Below, in pieces: positions 10,835 to 22,538 of a stretch of 64,000 nucleotides of DNA. Under the pieces are notes generated by a model. That model made no database searches. It was not told the origin of the DNA and saw only the letters and a program-made list of their open reading frames with translations. Every line of letters begins with the position of its first letter. Position 1 is the stretch's first letter. Source of the DNA: Papaver somniferum (Eukaryota; Streptophyta; Magnoliopsida; Ranunculales; Papaveraceae); assembly GCF_003573695.1 (NCBI RefSeq), contig NC_039359.1:116009849-116073848 (forward strand), read 5' to 3'. A program made the position numbers and the translations under genes.

Positions 10835-12025
10835 TTAAACATCACTGACAGGGTTTCCAGTTAGAGAATCTTCCAGCTTGATTGGGTTTCCTTCTTCTCC
10901 GAACCCATTGAGGTTGATATATGTATTGTTGCAAGTATAAAAATCGATGTTTTCACCAAGGAGCCCTACACTTGATTTCCTATCTTCATCGGAATCATAG
11001 GTTTCAGACATTTCATCAAGTGTTACAGGTAGACCTTTGTTCCTAGTGTATTTTCTAGGATTTGGGCATTCGTTGGCAAAATGGCCAAAACCATTACACT
11101 TAAAGCACTGTGGCATGTCCTCGTCATCAGCCTCGTCAGCATCCCTATTTTTAGGAGGTACGCGATCGTGAGGCTTGTCTGATGACCTAGGTTTGTCTCT
11201 TGAAAACTGTTTACTTCTCTTCAACAGAAGATCCATAAACTGTCTTGTGATCAAGGAGACCGACTTATCAAGGTATTCATCTGAAAAATCATTCTCAGAC
11301 TGATCATCCTCAGAGACATGAACACCTTTACCTTTGGAAAGTAATTTAGTGCTCTTTTGTGCTTTAAAGGCAACATCCTTACCGACTTTGGATGTATGCT
11401 CATGGTCAAATATCTTTAGCTTCCCAACCAAGGTGTTTCTGGAAAGATTATTGAGGTTATTCCCCTCAACGATGGCATGCTTCTTAGACTCGTATCTAGA
11501 TGGCAGCGCTCTGAGAATTTTCATCACAATGTCCTTTTCAGGAATAGTCTTACCCAATGCAAAAGATGCATTAACAATTCCAGACACTTTGTGATTAAAC
11601 TCATCAAATTTTTCTTCATTTGCGATTTGAAGGTTCTCCCAATCGGAATTAAGCTTTTGAAGCCTAGATTCCTTTTCACTGGAGTTTCCTTCAAATACGG
11701 TTTCTAAGATATCCCAAGCTTCTTTAAACCTAGTGCAATTAGACACATGGTGTTGAAGACTTTGGGCAATGGCATGTATGATAGCATTTAACCCTTCAGA
11801 ATTCTTCTTTGCAGCAAGAATCTCGGCATCATTATATTCACCAATATTCTTAGGAACAGTTCCGTCTCCAGCTGAAACAACGGGCGCATCATAACCATTC
11901 ACCACATATACCCATGATTGAAAATCATGCGATAGAACAAAAGCTTGCATAGCAATTTTCCACCATCAGTAATTGGAGCCATCGAAGACTGGTGGTACGT
12001 TAATAGAGATAGCACCTCATTCCAT
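10835..12025 (-). pseudogene. gag: Copia-type gag (UBN2 family) with CCHC zinc knuckle; N-terminus broken
   Basis: The open part (11,950-10,835, 371 residues) starts MQAFVLSHDFQSWVYVVNG. It carries the UBN2/DUF4219-like capsid region (AKKNSEGLNAIIHAIAQSL, FKEAWDILETVFEG, VMKILRALPSRYESKK). At about residues 284-297 it has a CCHC knuckle, CFKCNGFGHFANEC. Capsid protein packages the element's RNA. The natural start lies upstream: the same frame reads VPPVFDGSNY, stop, WWKIAMQAF back to an ATG at 12,025, with TGA stops at codon 3 and before WWKIAM. Starting at 11,950 loses the first conserved block. It is followed by the zinc-knuckle remnant and not by polymerase. Confidence 0.8.
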
Positions 12026-12077
12026 AGAGTCAGATCGCTACAAACACGGACTTGTTAGGTCTTAAACGTGTTTGCCT

Positions 12078-12089
12078 GCTCTGATACCA
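12078..12089 (-). other. primer binding site, initiator tRNA-Met type
   Basis: On the minus strand the bases just inside the 5' LTR read TGGTATCAGAGC, the classic sequence complementary to the 3' end of plant initiator tRNA-Met used by Copia elements. It starts two bases from the LTR end at 12,092. Confidence 0.92.
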
Positions 12090-12091
12090 AT

Positions 12092-14510
12092 TGAAAAAGC
12101 GGGGGTCTAACAACACCACCCAATATTTCGCTTAGAAATCTGTATGGACTAACTCCGAAATACTTTGCTGGAGAATCAACTAGACAGTCATACTCAATCT
12201 AGATAAAAGTATCTCAAGGAGTTAATATCTCTCTCTTGATTTGATTTTTACTCAAGCTAAAAACAATAGCGAGTCTTTATCAAATACAAGGAATACTTGG
12301 ACGGTACCAAAGACCAATGTCCAAGGATCAATCAATATTAATCAACAACCAAAGGTTGGATTTCCAATTGATGATCACGAACGCACAACCTGTATTATTT
12401 TCAATTATATAAAATATAATGCGGAAAAGAAATAACACAGACACCAGAAATTTTGTTAACGAGGAAACCGCAAATGCGGAAAAACCCCGGGACCTAGTCC
12501 AGATTGAATACACATTGTATTAAGACGCTACAGACACTAGCCTACTGCAAACTAACTTCGGACTGGACTATAGTTGAACTCCAATCAGTCTCCCAGCGAT
12601 CCAAGGTACAGTTGTACTCCTACGCCTCTGATCCCAGCAGGATACTACGCACTTGATTCCATTAGCTGATCTCACCCACAACCAAGAATTGTTGCAACCC
12701 AAAATCACAGACTTGATAATAAACAGATCTGTCTCACACAAAAAAGTCTATCAAAGGATAAATTTGTCTCCCACAGATAAACCCTAGGTTTTGTTCCGTC
12801 TTAAGATATAAAATCAAGGTGAACAGGAACCAATTGGTAATTCGGTCTTATATTCCTGAAGAACAGCCTAGATTAATCAATCACCTCTCTACAATCCTTC
12901 CTGACTACACAGGCGATTTGTCGAGGAATCACAAACAGTGAGACGAAGATTTTTGTGACTTCTTTATCTTGCCTATCGGAGACTCTCACGATATCAAGAC
13001 AATCAATCGATTGTACTCGTACGATAGAATATGTAAGATCAGATCACACAACTACGATAAAGTAGTATCGGTCTGGCTTCACAATCCCAATGAAGTCTTT
13101 AAGTCGTTAACCTGATTTTAGAGAAGAAAATCAAAGGTTAACGGAGATCGACTCTAGCGGGCGCACTAATAGCACACAGACGTGTGGGGATTAGTTTTGC
13201 ATAATTTTAGATGTCTCCTTTATATAGCCTTCAAATCAGGGTTTTTCCTTAGGTACAAAGCAATCCTTATTCACTGTTAGATGAAAACCTGATTTAGATT
13301 CAAGCTAATATTTCTCAACCGTTAGATCGAAAACTTAGCTTGTCACACACACTTGGGTAAACGTTTACTGGGTTTGTGAAAACCATGCCCAAACGTGTAC
13401 GTGTATGTTGGTTCAACATAGTAACCCAAAAAGGTTAACCATATGAGCATTTCATATCAACCTTGTTCTTCTTCACCATAACTAGTTCAATTGACTCAAA
13501 TGAACTAGTTAAAGAGTTGTTCAATTGCTATGAGATCTTATGTAACTACACAAGACACAATTGAAACAAAGATGATTCGATTCGATTGGATCGTCTCATG
13601 AACATTATAGCCACGGTTTGCATAAAGCATTCCTTAGTAATTTAATGTTTCATGTTCAGAGCACATCTTTAGATCATAACCTCTTAAGTTCACAAACAAG
13701 TTCGCGGACTTAAGTTAATCGGTTGAGTTTTCCAAACTCAGTTGAAATTCTCGGAAAGAGAACTTCCGCCAGTTCGCGGACTGGGTTCGCGGACTTAGCA
13801 CATAAACGTTTTTGGAAAATCCAACAGAAATTCTCGGTCGAGAACTTCTGACAGTTCGCAAACTGAGTCTGCGGACTGGGTTCGCGGGCTTGGCAAGCCA
13901 ATTCCACAATCCTCCCGATTTCTCTTGATCAACAAAGTTCGAAAACTTCGGTTCAAGGAATACATGGTCATGTAATCTAAAATCTCATTTCAATCACTGA
14001 GACATTCTCAGAGGACGCTATGTAGCCATTATTCACAGACCGATTCACGTCAGAGCAATTCTCAAAGTAATTGAAACTTTTCATGACTTTCGTCACTAGG
14101 TGAAGATAAACTTGATCAAAGCGAAACGCTTTACCAACACACGATTTCGAGATAAAAGATAAGCGATGAATGCTCAACTCGAAATGTCAAATGTGTATGA
14201 TCTAGTCTATATATCATACGACTTTTGTCTCATAAGAAGTAGGAGATAGAATAGATAGACTTTTGAGTGATAGATAAGTTCAAGTCTCCACATACCTTTT
14301 TGTTGATGAAGTTTCACGGTTCCTTGTATAGATCTTCGTCGTTGTATGATGAAACGCCATGAAGTCCTTGAGCTCAACTACACTTTTCTATCCTAGTCCG
14401 AGACTTAGCTATGTAGGCTAAAAATCAAGACTTATAGTTTTGATCACTAACATTGACAAACATGCTTGAGATAGCAACACATGCGAGGTCGACCGATCTA
14501 TGCTCTAACA
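12092..14510 (-). repeat. 5' LTR of the Copia-type element (2,419 bp)
   Basis: Runs from TGAAAAAGCGGGGG to ...GCTCTAACA on the plus strand. It is nearly identical to 5,586-8,019, with scattered substitutions and the 15-bp shortage described there. A minus-strand TATATAAAGG is kept at 13,226-13,217, so the transcription start of the element is probably just downstream of it. Confidence 0.9.
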
Positions 14511-14515
14511 ATAAT

Positions 14516-15090
14516 ATAATTTACCAAATCTAAAAGTTACGCATATTATGTACACACATAAAGGTACTGGAATATAGATAGAATCAATAATCTCATTTAT
14601 GCAAAGGGGCAAAGGACATCAAAGTTATATTAATCGCAAATAAGGGCACATAGATGAACTTGTTTGGTTCGAAAGTGAAAATGGTGTTGTTATTCTTAGT
14701 TTAAGTCTTATGGCTCCTAACAAGGTCGTCTTTTATGTAGGGAGCGATGGTCGACCGCTGGAATCACCATCTCCAGTAATTGAGTCATGAACTCAATATT
14801 TCCTACTACTAATCCCACCTGCATTAATCAAACGGTGCTCAACAAAAGTATTCTAGGAAAGACTTTTCCCTTATCGTGTATACAATTTGGCATATCTGAA
14901 TATATAAAAAAATGATCAACATAAATTAGAAAAAAGATCGTTGATGATACGTACGATTAGTTCGGTGATGAGACGAGGTTGCTGGAATTGGTACTAACAA
15001 CATATTAAAGAATTTGGTAATAAAGAAGAGGAACAAGCAAATAAATAAATTTGCAGAAGACAATGTACTCCCCGTTGCATAATTACAATC
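14516..15090. other. short host segment between two retrotransposons
   Basis: About 575 bases between the Copia-type and Tat insertions. No family was recognised. The last 130 bases, read on the minus strand and joined across the Tat insertion to 28,653-28,758, form one uninterrupted frame (see findings). Confidence 0.5.
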
Positions 15091-15095
15091 CTGAT

Positions 15096-16056
15096 TGTGA
15101 ACACATAAATCACGAAGCCATCCACGTGTTCACAAACAATATTCGCATACATCCTAATTCTAGAATTGTACGTCGTATGCGTAACGGGATGATTATATCT
15201 ATTCATCGACTCGAAGCCTCTGGGATTGTCATTGTCTAGTCGAATATTATCGTAAATAATGATCGTATAAAGGAATAAATCGAGAATCACGTATAAATAT
15301 AAAGCATATGAAGTTTAACGCTGAATGTAAGGTGCTGAAATGTAAATGAGACAGATTTACGTGGTTCGGCACTAAGGCCTACATCCACGGGGTTTGGTGT
15401 TTCACTATGTATTGAATGGTTACAAAGATAGTCGAATGACTTTAGAATATACATAGTTCTGCGGAAGTAGGGGGATAACTTACTCTTCTTATTTCTCTCT
15501 CCTATGTTCTCCTCTAATTTCTCTCCCAAAATGGTCTGCCCCTCCTCTCTTAGTGGAGAGGGGTATTTATAGGGATGGAACGTGGGTCCCATCTCTGAGA
15601 TGCCGTTGTAATCTTATCTTCTTGTGCTTTGTGCCTATTACGCAGAGGTCTTCGGTATATGCCGCGGCCTGAGCTTGAATACGAAGGGTTATCCTCACTT
15701 CTTCCACGAGCTGATCGACATGTGTATATCTCTTGGGTATTTAATGCGGGTAGATGGATGTCTGCTCGTGTCAGACAAGTGTCTCTTTGTCTGGTCATAT
15801 CTGTGTCAGCCTAACTTCCTCTCGGCCGTTGATCTGGGATCTTTCTCGGCATTGGGTGTGTTAATACCCCAGGGGTATTATCTGGTGCTCCTCTGAGCCA
15901 TCATACCTATGTGATCCTCTGTCCCTGACCGTCAGATCTGCTGACCGATGACATCTTCTGATGAGATGCTTGCTATAATGTTTTGATGTCTCGCTTTGCA
16001 TGCCTTCCACGTGTCTCTTTCTGTACACGTGGTGGATGATGAAAGGTGTACATACA
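15096..16056 (-). repeat. 3' LTR of the Tat element (961 bp, full length)
   Basis: Begins TGTGAACACATAAATCACG and ends ...GGTGTACATACA on the plus strand. It keeps a block at about 15,484-15,690 that is absent from the partner LTR. That block contains a TATA box on the minus strand (CCCTATAAATACCCC, 15,575-15,561) inside a GC-richer hairpin-like stretch (CCTCTCTTAGTGGAGAGG). Confidence 0.92.
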
Positions 16057-16073
16057 ATTTTCCCCTCTCTTCT
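16057..16073 (-). other. polypurine tract of the Tat element
   Basis: Minus strand reads AGAAGAGAGGGGAAAAT directly before the 3' LTR, the primer for plus-strand DNA synthesis. It fixes the LTR boundary at 16,056. Confidence 0.88.
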
Positions 16074-16185
16074 AACTTGGGCGTATTTTGCAATTTTGAA
16101 GAAGAAAGGTAGTCCTACACGTTTCCCACTTTGCATTAACTTCTCCATAACTGCTCCTTGGTACGAGGAGCAGTTATTGTCTTCT

Positions 16186-16738
16186 CTAGCTTCATAAATA
16201 GGAAAGAGAATGTGAAAAAAACTTTTATCCTTTCTTGTCAGTGTTCATTCTCTTCTTGTTTTCTTATTCTTGTTCTTTAGTCATTTTATCACCGTTCTTG
16301 TGAGGAATATAGCATTCAATTTTCTGTTTTTCTTCTGCTTCTTTCGTTTTGATTGTTGCTGCCCCTGTATCTTTTGATATCTGATCCTCCTTTCTTCGAC
16401 TGCGTTGGTGCTTGTCGTCCTCTTCTATACAGGTATGGGGTTTTTCATTGGTTGTTCATCATTGATTTATCTATGTATATACGTTTGTCTCCTGCTGCTG
16501 TGTTCTTGGTTTTGCGATGAAGATCATACATGTCGAAGCATATATGCTTCCCCTGTTCTTTGTTACAGCGTCTGTGAGTCTGTATCTGAGTATTATCCCT
16601 GGAGTCGGATGGAGTATTTTTTAGTTTCTTAGGGTTTTTCATGTTTATCCGGATGAACCATCAATTATGGGTTTTTTGATCTTTAGTGATCTCCTCGTAT
16701 TCTTCTCTAAACTGTTTTTGTGTTTCCTTGTAGATATG
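16186..16738 (+). promoter_or_regulatory. promoter, leader and leader intron of the Tat antisense gene
   Basis: A TATA-like word CATAAATAGG (16,192-16,201) lies about 25-35 bases before a CT-rich leader. A donor-like GTATGGGG at 16,433 and an acceptor TTTCCTTGTAG ending at 16,733 would remove a roughly 300-base leader intron just before the ATG at 16,736. The whole arrangement reads left to right, against gag-pol. Confidence 0.5.
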
Positions 16739-19700
16739 TCTGATCGTCCGCGGGCTCCTTACCAAACCGCCGTCTAGTCCGCCAAGATCCCCTCCGCGTA
16801 GAGATCCTGACAGATCTCCACTTGGGGAAGGTCCTTACAAGTCTTCGCAATCGGATCCTCGGGGTCATAGGGTTTCATCTTCCTGGTGCGAAGATTGTGC
16901 CTTCAAGAAAGGGGATATGCCGAAGGGTCCTTCTGGATCTAGGTATTGTTAACCGCGCCCCTTCTCGTCCTCGTGAAGATTCTAGGAGTACGCAGGCTCC
17001 TCCTCGTGATGACTCTAGGAGTACGCGGGCTCCTCCTCCTCGTACTGAAATAGTGGATGCTCCGCCCCTTCGTTCAATGGCTCCTCCTTCAGTGCCTCCG
17101 CAGAAATCTTTGCCGCCTCCTCCCGCGGTTTCTTTCAAAGGGAAGTACTCCAAGGGTACTATGTCGAGAGCTGATCCGTCTACAAATCTTCCTTCTAAAA
17201 GGAAAGCTTCGGAATTGGGTCCTACTTCTGATTCCGCAGAGAGAAGAAGAAACTGTCCCCGTGATACGCAGCATTTCAGTTGGTAAGAAGAAGGTCACTT
17301 TCAAGCATATTGATCTTGAGATGTTCAAGGAAAAACATGAACTCCAAGCTTTTGAGGTTCGCTTCTATGCTCTGACGATGATATCACCTACGAGCTCCTT
17401 GCTAATTATCAGTTTGACGAGTTTCATCTGTTGACTACGGTTGGAGCCTTCGAGGCGGGTCTTATGTTCCCTATATAAGTCGGGTGACTCCTTTTATTAT
17501 GACGTGTTGGCTAGTCGCGAAGGCTCTTCCACGAACACTCATAATCGTTCCGTGTCACAACTATCTGGGAATTATCTTCGTTCACTGAAGGAATGTTATC
17601 TGCGAGCAAGGGAGAGACTATGATGACCTGCTATGTTCCAAATCCTGCTGAGAGAGAGTGGTACACTCCTCAGAATTTAACAGTTCTTTTGGGGATTATG
17701 TCAACACAGAAACCGTAAGCCGTGGAGTGTTAGTCTTCGTAATATTGCTGCTCCCCGTGGTGAAATTCGTCTTTTGAGTGAGGTGAGTGATGCCAAGCTG
17801 AAGTATGTTCCTGGTACTGAGGGATCTGCTAAACGGAAACTCTTTCCTGCTCGTGAAAGGATTAAGCGTGACCATGATTATGAATGGCATGCTACTGTTA
17901 TTGAGGTAGTTGGTCCTTGGGCTTAGGATGGATTCCGGGTCCACGTGGTTGGCGTCCTTCTGAAAATAGCAAGCCTCGTGAAACTCCTCCTGCTCGTTAT
18001 GGAGATTTCTGTCCTTGGCGTCCTAATTTCGCGGGCATGAATTTTCCTTATGCTCTTGATGTCGTTGATGGAGATGAGGAGGAGGGTTCTGGTGCTATCC
18101 ATCCATCAAAGAGTGCTGCTGCTGCCAAGGTATAGTTTCTTCTTATATTCTCTATCTTTTGCCCCTTTTTCCTTGCTTGAAATAATTTTCATTTTTGAAG
18201 TGAGGGAAAAAATGAGCCTTTGTGGGATGTGTACTGGTTTGTAGGTGTCGAAGAAGAAGAAACTTGGACCCAAACAATCTTCTACTGCGGTTATGTGAGG
18301 CTGAGGGTTATGAGGAGGTTACGAGTCCCGTAAACCAAGGGTATGGTGAGGATGAAGAAATGTCCAACGGAGAAGAGCGTACCGACACTTTACCCTGATG
18401 ACGAAAGGTGGTAATGGTGAAGAAAAGTGCGGGTGGTGATGGTGAGGCTGAAGTTGCCGCGGGTGGTGATCTTGAAGAAGAAGTTGCCGCGGGTGGTGAT
18501 GGTGAGGCTGAGGGTAATATTACCGTCGGTGGTACTGGTGGGAGTGGATCTGCCCCTGTTGGCGATGACATTGTTGGTGTGGGTACTTGCCCGTAATTTC
18601 CCCAGTTCTCTTTCGGTAGGATATATTCCGCGGGGGAATCCTTCGATGTGACTGCTGCCATGGGTCTTGCCGAGGACTTCTCATTGCTTTCCCCACATGA
18701 TGATTGGGATGTGCTTGGGGACCTTGGCAAAGAAGGTACCACTGATCAGCAAGCTGAGAACGCAGGTGGTCATGCTGAGGGTGGTAATGTCGAGACTTGC
18801 GGGTGAGGAGATAACCGCCAAGGGGAAGTCTGCGGTTGAGTCTCCTTCCGAGGATTTCCCTTCTCGCTAATGCCTGAAGGTGAAGATGCCATTTTGGCTT
18901 GGCTAAAGAAGAAGAACCTGATGTTCGTCCCTAACCCTGTGGTCACTGGTGAGAAGAATTCCGACGCTTATACTCGTCGAATGATGCAACTGTCTTCTGA
19001 AGCCCGCGTTGCTGAGATGTGGGAGAAGAATCTTAGAGCTTCGGAAGCTAATTTAGTGGTTGACCCTCCCTCCTCTGTTGCTGATATGATGGCCATAGCT
19101 GATGGGTACCAGTACGGTTTTCCCCAGCAGCGTGTTTTAGAGGTAAATCCTTGTACTCTTTTTATGATATCCGCGCATTGTGTTCTTCGTGATATCTGAT
19201 CCCTTTGGTATAATAATGTGTTTTTTTGTGACGTAGATGATGAGGAGCGAACATTGTAACCATGTTCTATACCAATTCTTTAAAGCAAAGTCTTTAAAGT
19301 TGGAGGCCAAGCTTCGTCATAGAAGAGGAACTGTCTGCGGCTGAAGCGGAAATAAATGAACTGAGGGGCCGTCTGAAGGAAAAAGAACAGCTGGGTAACG
19401 CTGAGGAGAATCTTCGTTCAGAACTTGCTATAGTCCGCAACGAATTGGAGCAGACTCGTAGAAGTGTCTCGTCCTTCACAGGTTGTATTTTACGGATTTT
19501 TCACTCCTTGTGATTCCCTATCTGTATTTTGGTGTTCTGTCTGAGTCTCCCCACCCTATCTTCAGTGGGTGGAGTCCCCGAGTTGATATGGCTTCGGAAA
19601 GAAAGGGAACGACAGAAATCCCGTATTGCAGAGTTGGTGGGTAAGTTGAAGAGCGAAGCCGTAAAGTGGAATGCTCGTGCTGATGAGCACAACGCCTTAA

Positions 19701-20745
19701 CACTGAGTGGCGTGAAAAGCGAACACTGATGGTTGATATGCAAAATAAGTACAATCATGACCGTTGTTTGTTTAATGGTACGCTGCTATGGACGCGTGAC
19801 AACCTGCGTGATGCTCGAGAACATGCTTCAGACTTAGAGGCTAGAGTGCGCTTTTTAGAAGGAGAGTTACAACAGGCTCGTTCTTTCTTAGGCCCCGGGG
19901 TTAGGGATAGTATGCTGCGTTTCCGAGGAAAGAGATAATGCTAGGGCCGAGGTTGGTGCTCTTAGTAAAGCCCTAGCAGCGTCTCGAGCGGATGTTGCTC
20001 GCCAAGTGGAGTCTGAAAGAGATCTTGAGATGAATGTGTATCGACTCATAAAAGGATGGGGAGGTGAATGATGAAGTCAACCATCTTCGTCACTTGGATT
20101 CGATGAAGCAGGTAGATTTAGACGCAGTCAATTTGCTCTTACGAACCTTCAAACGGATTATAAGAAACTATCCACCGAATATGACTTTCTTGATGAGGCT
20201 CGGGACGCAGTTGTCAATGAGTATGGAGGCTTCGGCTAATGTCGAAGGTATAACCTCGTTTTATCGAGTGTGATTCTGTTATTTCTTCGTTTTAACCCCT
20301 TGGTATTTTTGTTTTCAGCACTCGAGGGACAGCTTGCAGCAAATGATGAGCTTAAAAAGACTCAATCTGCCTTAGTGCAGCAGGAAGGACAAACCAACTA
20401 TTTCAAAGGGTTGGCCGCGTCTCGTGAGGAAGCAGCGGAGATTGCCTCCAAAGAGGCGGAACGCCTATCTGTATTGTTGTCTCAGCCACCAGCGGACCGC
20501 TGTTATCACTTATAAGGCTCGATGTCAGTTGGCTGAAGAGACCAACAAAGTCCTGGATAAGATTGAACTTGGCCTTAAAGTCGAACATGGTCTTGTCAAG
20601 AATTATCCGCGCGTCCCCTTCCCCGCCTTTGCCTGGTTCTTCTGGGCCCTCTTCAGGTGGTAGCGTACCTTCATCTCGCAGAGACAACCCGTTGATGGAG
20701 CTGTATCGTCCAAGTAGATTTCTTTTATTAGTCATAGAAAGTTGA
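16736..20745 (+). pseudogene. antisense, multi-exon gene of the Tat element (aORF type)
   Basis: ATG at 16,736 (MSDRPRAPYQTA...) opens a gene opposite to gag-pol. The N-terminus is proline-rich, with two near copies of a PPR(E/D)DSRST unit at about 16,960-17,035. A middle domain follows (KKKVTFKHIDLEMFKEK...; ANYQFDEFHLLTTVGAFEAG), then DDDITYELL-type acidic runs, Gly/Glu repeats (18,430-18,520), and a long coiled coil (about 19,290-20,600, e.g. AEINELRGRLKEKEQL and ALEGQLAANDELKKTQ). Protein frames stay joined if introns at 18,130-18,244, 19,143-19,236, about 19,481-19,563 and 20,248-20,318 are removed; all begin GT and end AG. Frame changes near 16,775, 17,475 and 20,500 break it. Antisense extra frames are known in some Tat elements; the protein's role is unknown. 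Confidence 0.65.
18421..18520 (+). repeat. 36-bp coding tandem repeat (Gly/Asp/Glu-rich)
   Basis: The motif GCGGGTGGTGATGGTGAGGC recurs three times with small changes. It codes AGGD(G/L)E(A/E)EVA units in the antisense gene. Such repeats arise by slippage, and their phase (multiple of three) suggests they expanded while the frame was translated. Confidence 0.7.
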
Positions 20746-21418
20746 TCCTCGTTGATTATATAATTTCGGATCATTTTTTGATGTGTTTCCTGTTTTATCT
20801 TATTTGCTGAATCTTGTAATCAACTCTTTATGAAATGGATCATCCTTTTGGCGTACCTGCGTTATCAATTCATCTTTTATTTTAAAGTATTGTGAAGTGT
20901 TAAACTAGAAATAACTGTTTTGTAAAAAGTTGAGAGTGTTTTGAGTGCGACACCGAAGGTAAATACCTTCGTGATCGTCTTGAGACCTGTCACCCCGCTG
21001 GCGAATCCTGGGCCAGAGGATTCCCAAACGGTGGGGGCCGAGGCAGCGTTCTAGGATATGGAATGCTTATTTGAAAATATTTACATGCACCCATTCCGTC
21101 GACCCTGCCTTAAAATTGGTTGGGTATCTCTTTCTGCTGGGTGCCTTCCCCCTGGTCTTACACTCATAGACACTGATAGGGGAGCCCTGAGAGATTGTAG
21201 ATTAACTACTTTCCCCAATATTGTTAATATATATGTAATGTACATGCGTTCATCCAGCGGGCCTTTTGACCATTTCGTTTACTTGAAGATTTCCCAAAAA
21301 GTTTGTTTGATTGATAGGTTGAGGCCTGCTACTCCTCGTCCAGAGATAGAAACATGTAAAGCGGTTACGCTGCCTTCTTCTTCTGGTATTTCCACGCAGA
21401 TGCAAAGCTGCGCTGCTC
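20746..21418. other. non-coding spacer between convergent Tat genes
   Basis: Lies between the end of the antisense gene and the end of pol. It contains a perfect 8-bp inverted repeat with a 2-base loop (CGAAGGTA-AA-TACCTTCG, 20,954-20,971) and a GC-richer stretch to 21,060. Convergent transcripts would overlap or end here. No further gene was recognised. Confidence 0.5.
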
Positions 21419-22538
21419 CTATGGGTAGTACGGTTTGAGCCATTTAGCATTCCAAGGGTGCCGGAGGACCTCGCCTTTCAGATTGCGAAGATAGTAGGAA
21501 CCGTTTCCCGCAATGTCGTGTATTATAAAAGGTCCTCCCCATGTAGGTGCTAACTTTCCCCATTTCTTCTCTCGTTGATACTGGATTGTTCTTAGCACAT
21601 ACTGCCCTCTACAAAATTTCGAAGCTTACCTTTTTGTTGTACTCCCTCTCTAGTCTCCGTTGATAATTTTCCATCTTCTGCAATGCTGCTTCCCTCCTTC
21701 CTTCCAGGTCGTCCAGTCTCTCTAACATCATGTCTGTTGTGAGATTTTTCTCCCATGCTTCGGTCTTTGTGGTTGGCATGAGGATCTCTGTTGGGATGAC
21801 TGCTTCAGCTCCATAAGTGAGGAGAAATGGGGACTCCCCAGTGGCAGATCTTCGTGTTGTCCTGTATGCCCATAATACATTGTGTAGCTGTTCACACCAT
21901 CGCCCCTTGTGTTCGTCTAATTGCTTTTTGAGTATAAGGGCGAGGGTCTTGTTGGTAGCTTCCGCTTGTCCGTTGCTTTGAGGGTATATGGGGGTGGACT
22001 TGTTTTTCCTTATTTTGAAAGTGTCGAAGAGCATGTCTATGTTTTTTCCCTGTAATTGTTTACCATTATCGGACACGATTTCCGCTGGTATGCGGAACCT
22101 GCAAATAATGTTTTGGAATATGAAAGTAAACACGTCCACGTCTCTGATCCTGGCTAAGGCTTTGGCTTCCACCCATTTACTGAAGTAGTCCGTGGCTACT
22201 ATCAAAAATCGTCTTTTCCCTGATCCTTCGATGAAAGGCCCAACGATATCTATGCCCCATTTTGCGAATGGCCACGGACTATCCACAGAATTCAACGTTG
22301 TTGCTGGTGCATGTATCTTTTTGGCGAAACGCTGACATTCTTCACATCGTCGGGACATTCTTGCGGCATCTTGTATCATTGTGGGCCAGTAATATCCTTG
22401 CATTTTTGCTTTGTCGGCTAGTGATCTCATGCCGCTATGATTTCCTGCGTCACCATAATGGATGTCGTTTAGAATTCGATGCCCCTCTTTCCTGGATAAG
22501 CAACATAGTAACGGTCCGAGGAAATATTTCTTGTACAA
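21419..22538 (-). pseudogene. Tat integrase, C-terminal frame change
   Basis: Part of pol. The frame 22,538-21,609 carries the zinc-binding HHCC region (H...H, CEECQRF), the catalytic core (WGIDIVGPF, SDNGKQ, YPQSNGQAEATNK: the D, D and E residues are all present) and the start of the tail. A one-base frame change near 21,612 (after KKVSFEIL) moves to another frame. There the family's tail is plain: GKLAPTWGGPFIIHDIAGNG and RHPWNAKWLKPYYP, ending at a TAG at 21,421-21,419. Integrase inserts the cDNA into the genome. Only the frame change keeps this domain from being whole. Confidence 0.85.

Larger units (their letters stand above)
5586..14510 (-). mobile_element. complete pol-less Copia (SIRE-like) LTR retrotransposon, TR-GAG type
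   Basis: An 8,925-bp element on the minus strand with two long LTRs, a primer site complementary to initiator tRNA-Met, a polypurine tract and a perfect 5-bp target duplication, ATAAT (5,581-5,585 and 14,511-14,515). The internal part (8,020-12,091, about 4.1 kb) codes a UBN2-type gag with a CCHC knuckle, a second short zinc-knuckle-like frame and a coiled-coil frame. No protease, integrase or reverse transcriptase motif was found. Elements of this build are called TR-GAG or LARD and must borrow enzymes from a relative. LTR termini (TGTTAGAGCATAG... on the minus strand), the tRNA-Met primer site and LTR length point to the SIRE/Maximus lineage; that lineage call is inference. Confidence 0.9.

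Noticed and set aside
13710..13907. Frames ELACQAREPSPQT... in both Copia LTRs
   Set aside because: They are translations of the TTCGCGGACT word array, present in two frames at once.
17089..17328. Minus-strand frames opposite the Tat antisense gene
   Set aside because: They are mirror frames of its proline- and glycine-rich codons with no motif of their own.
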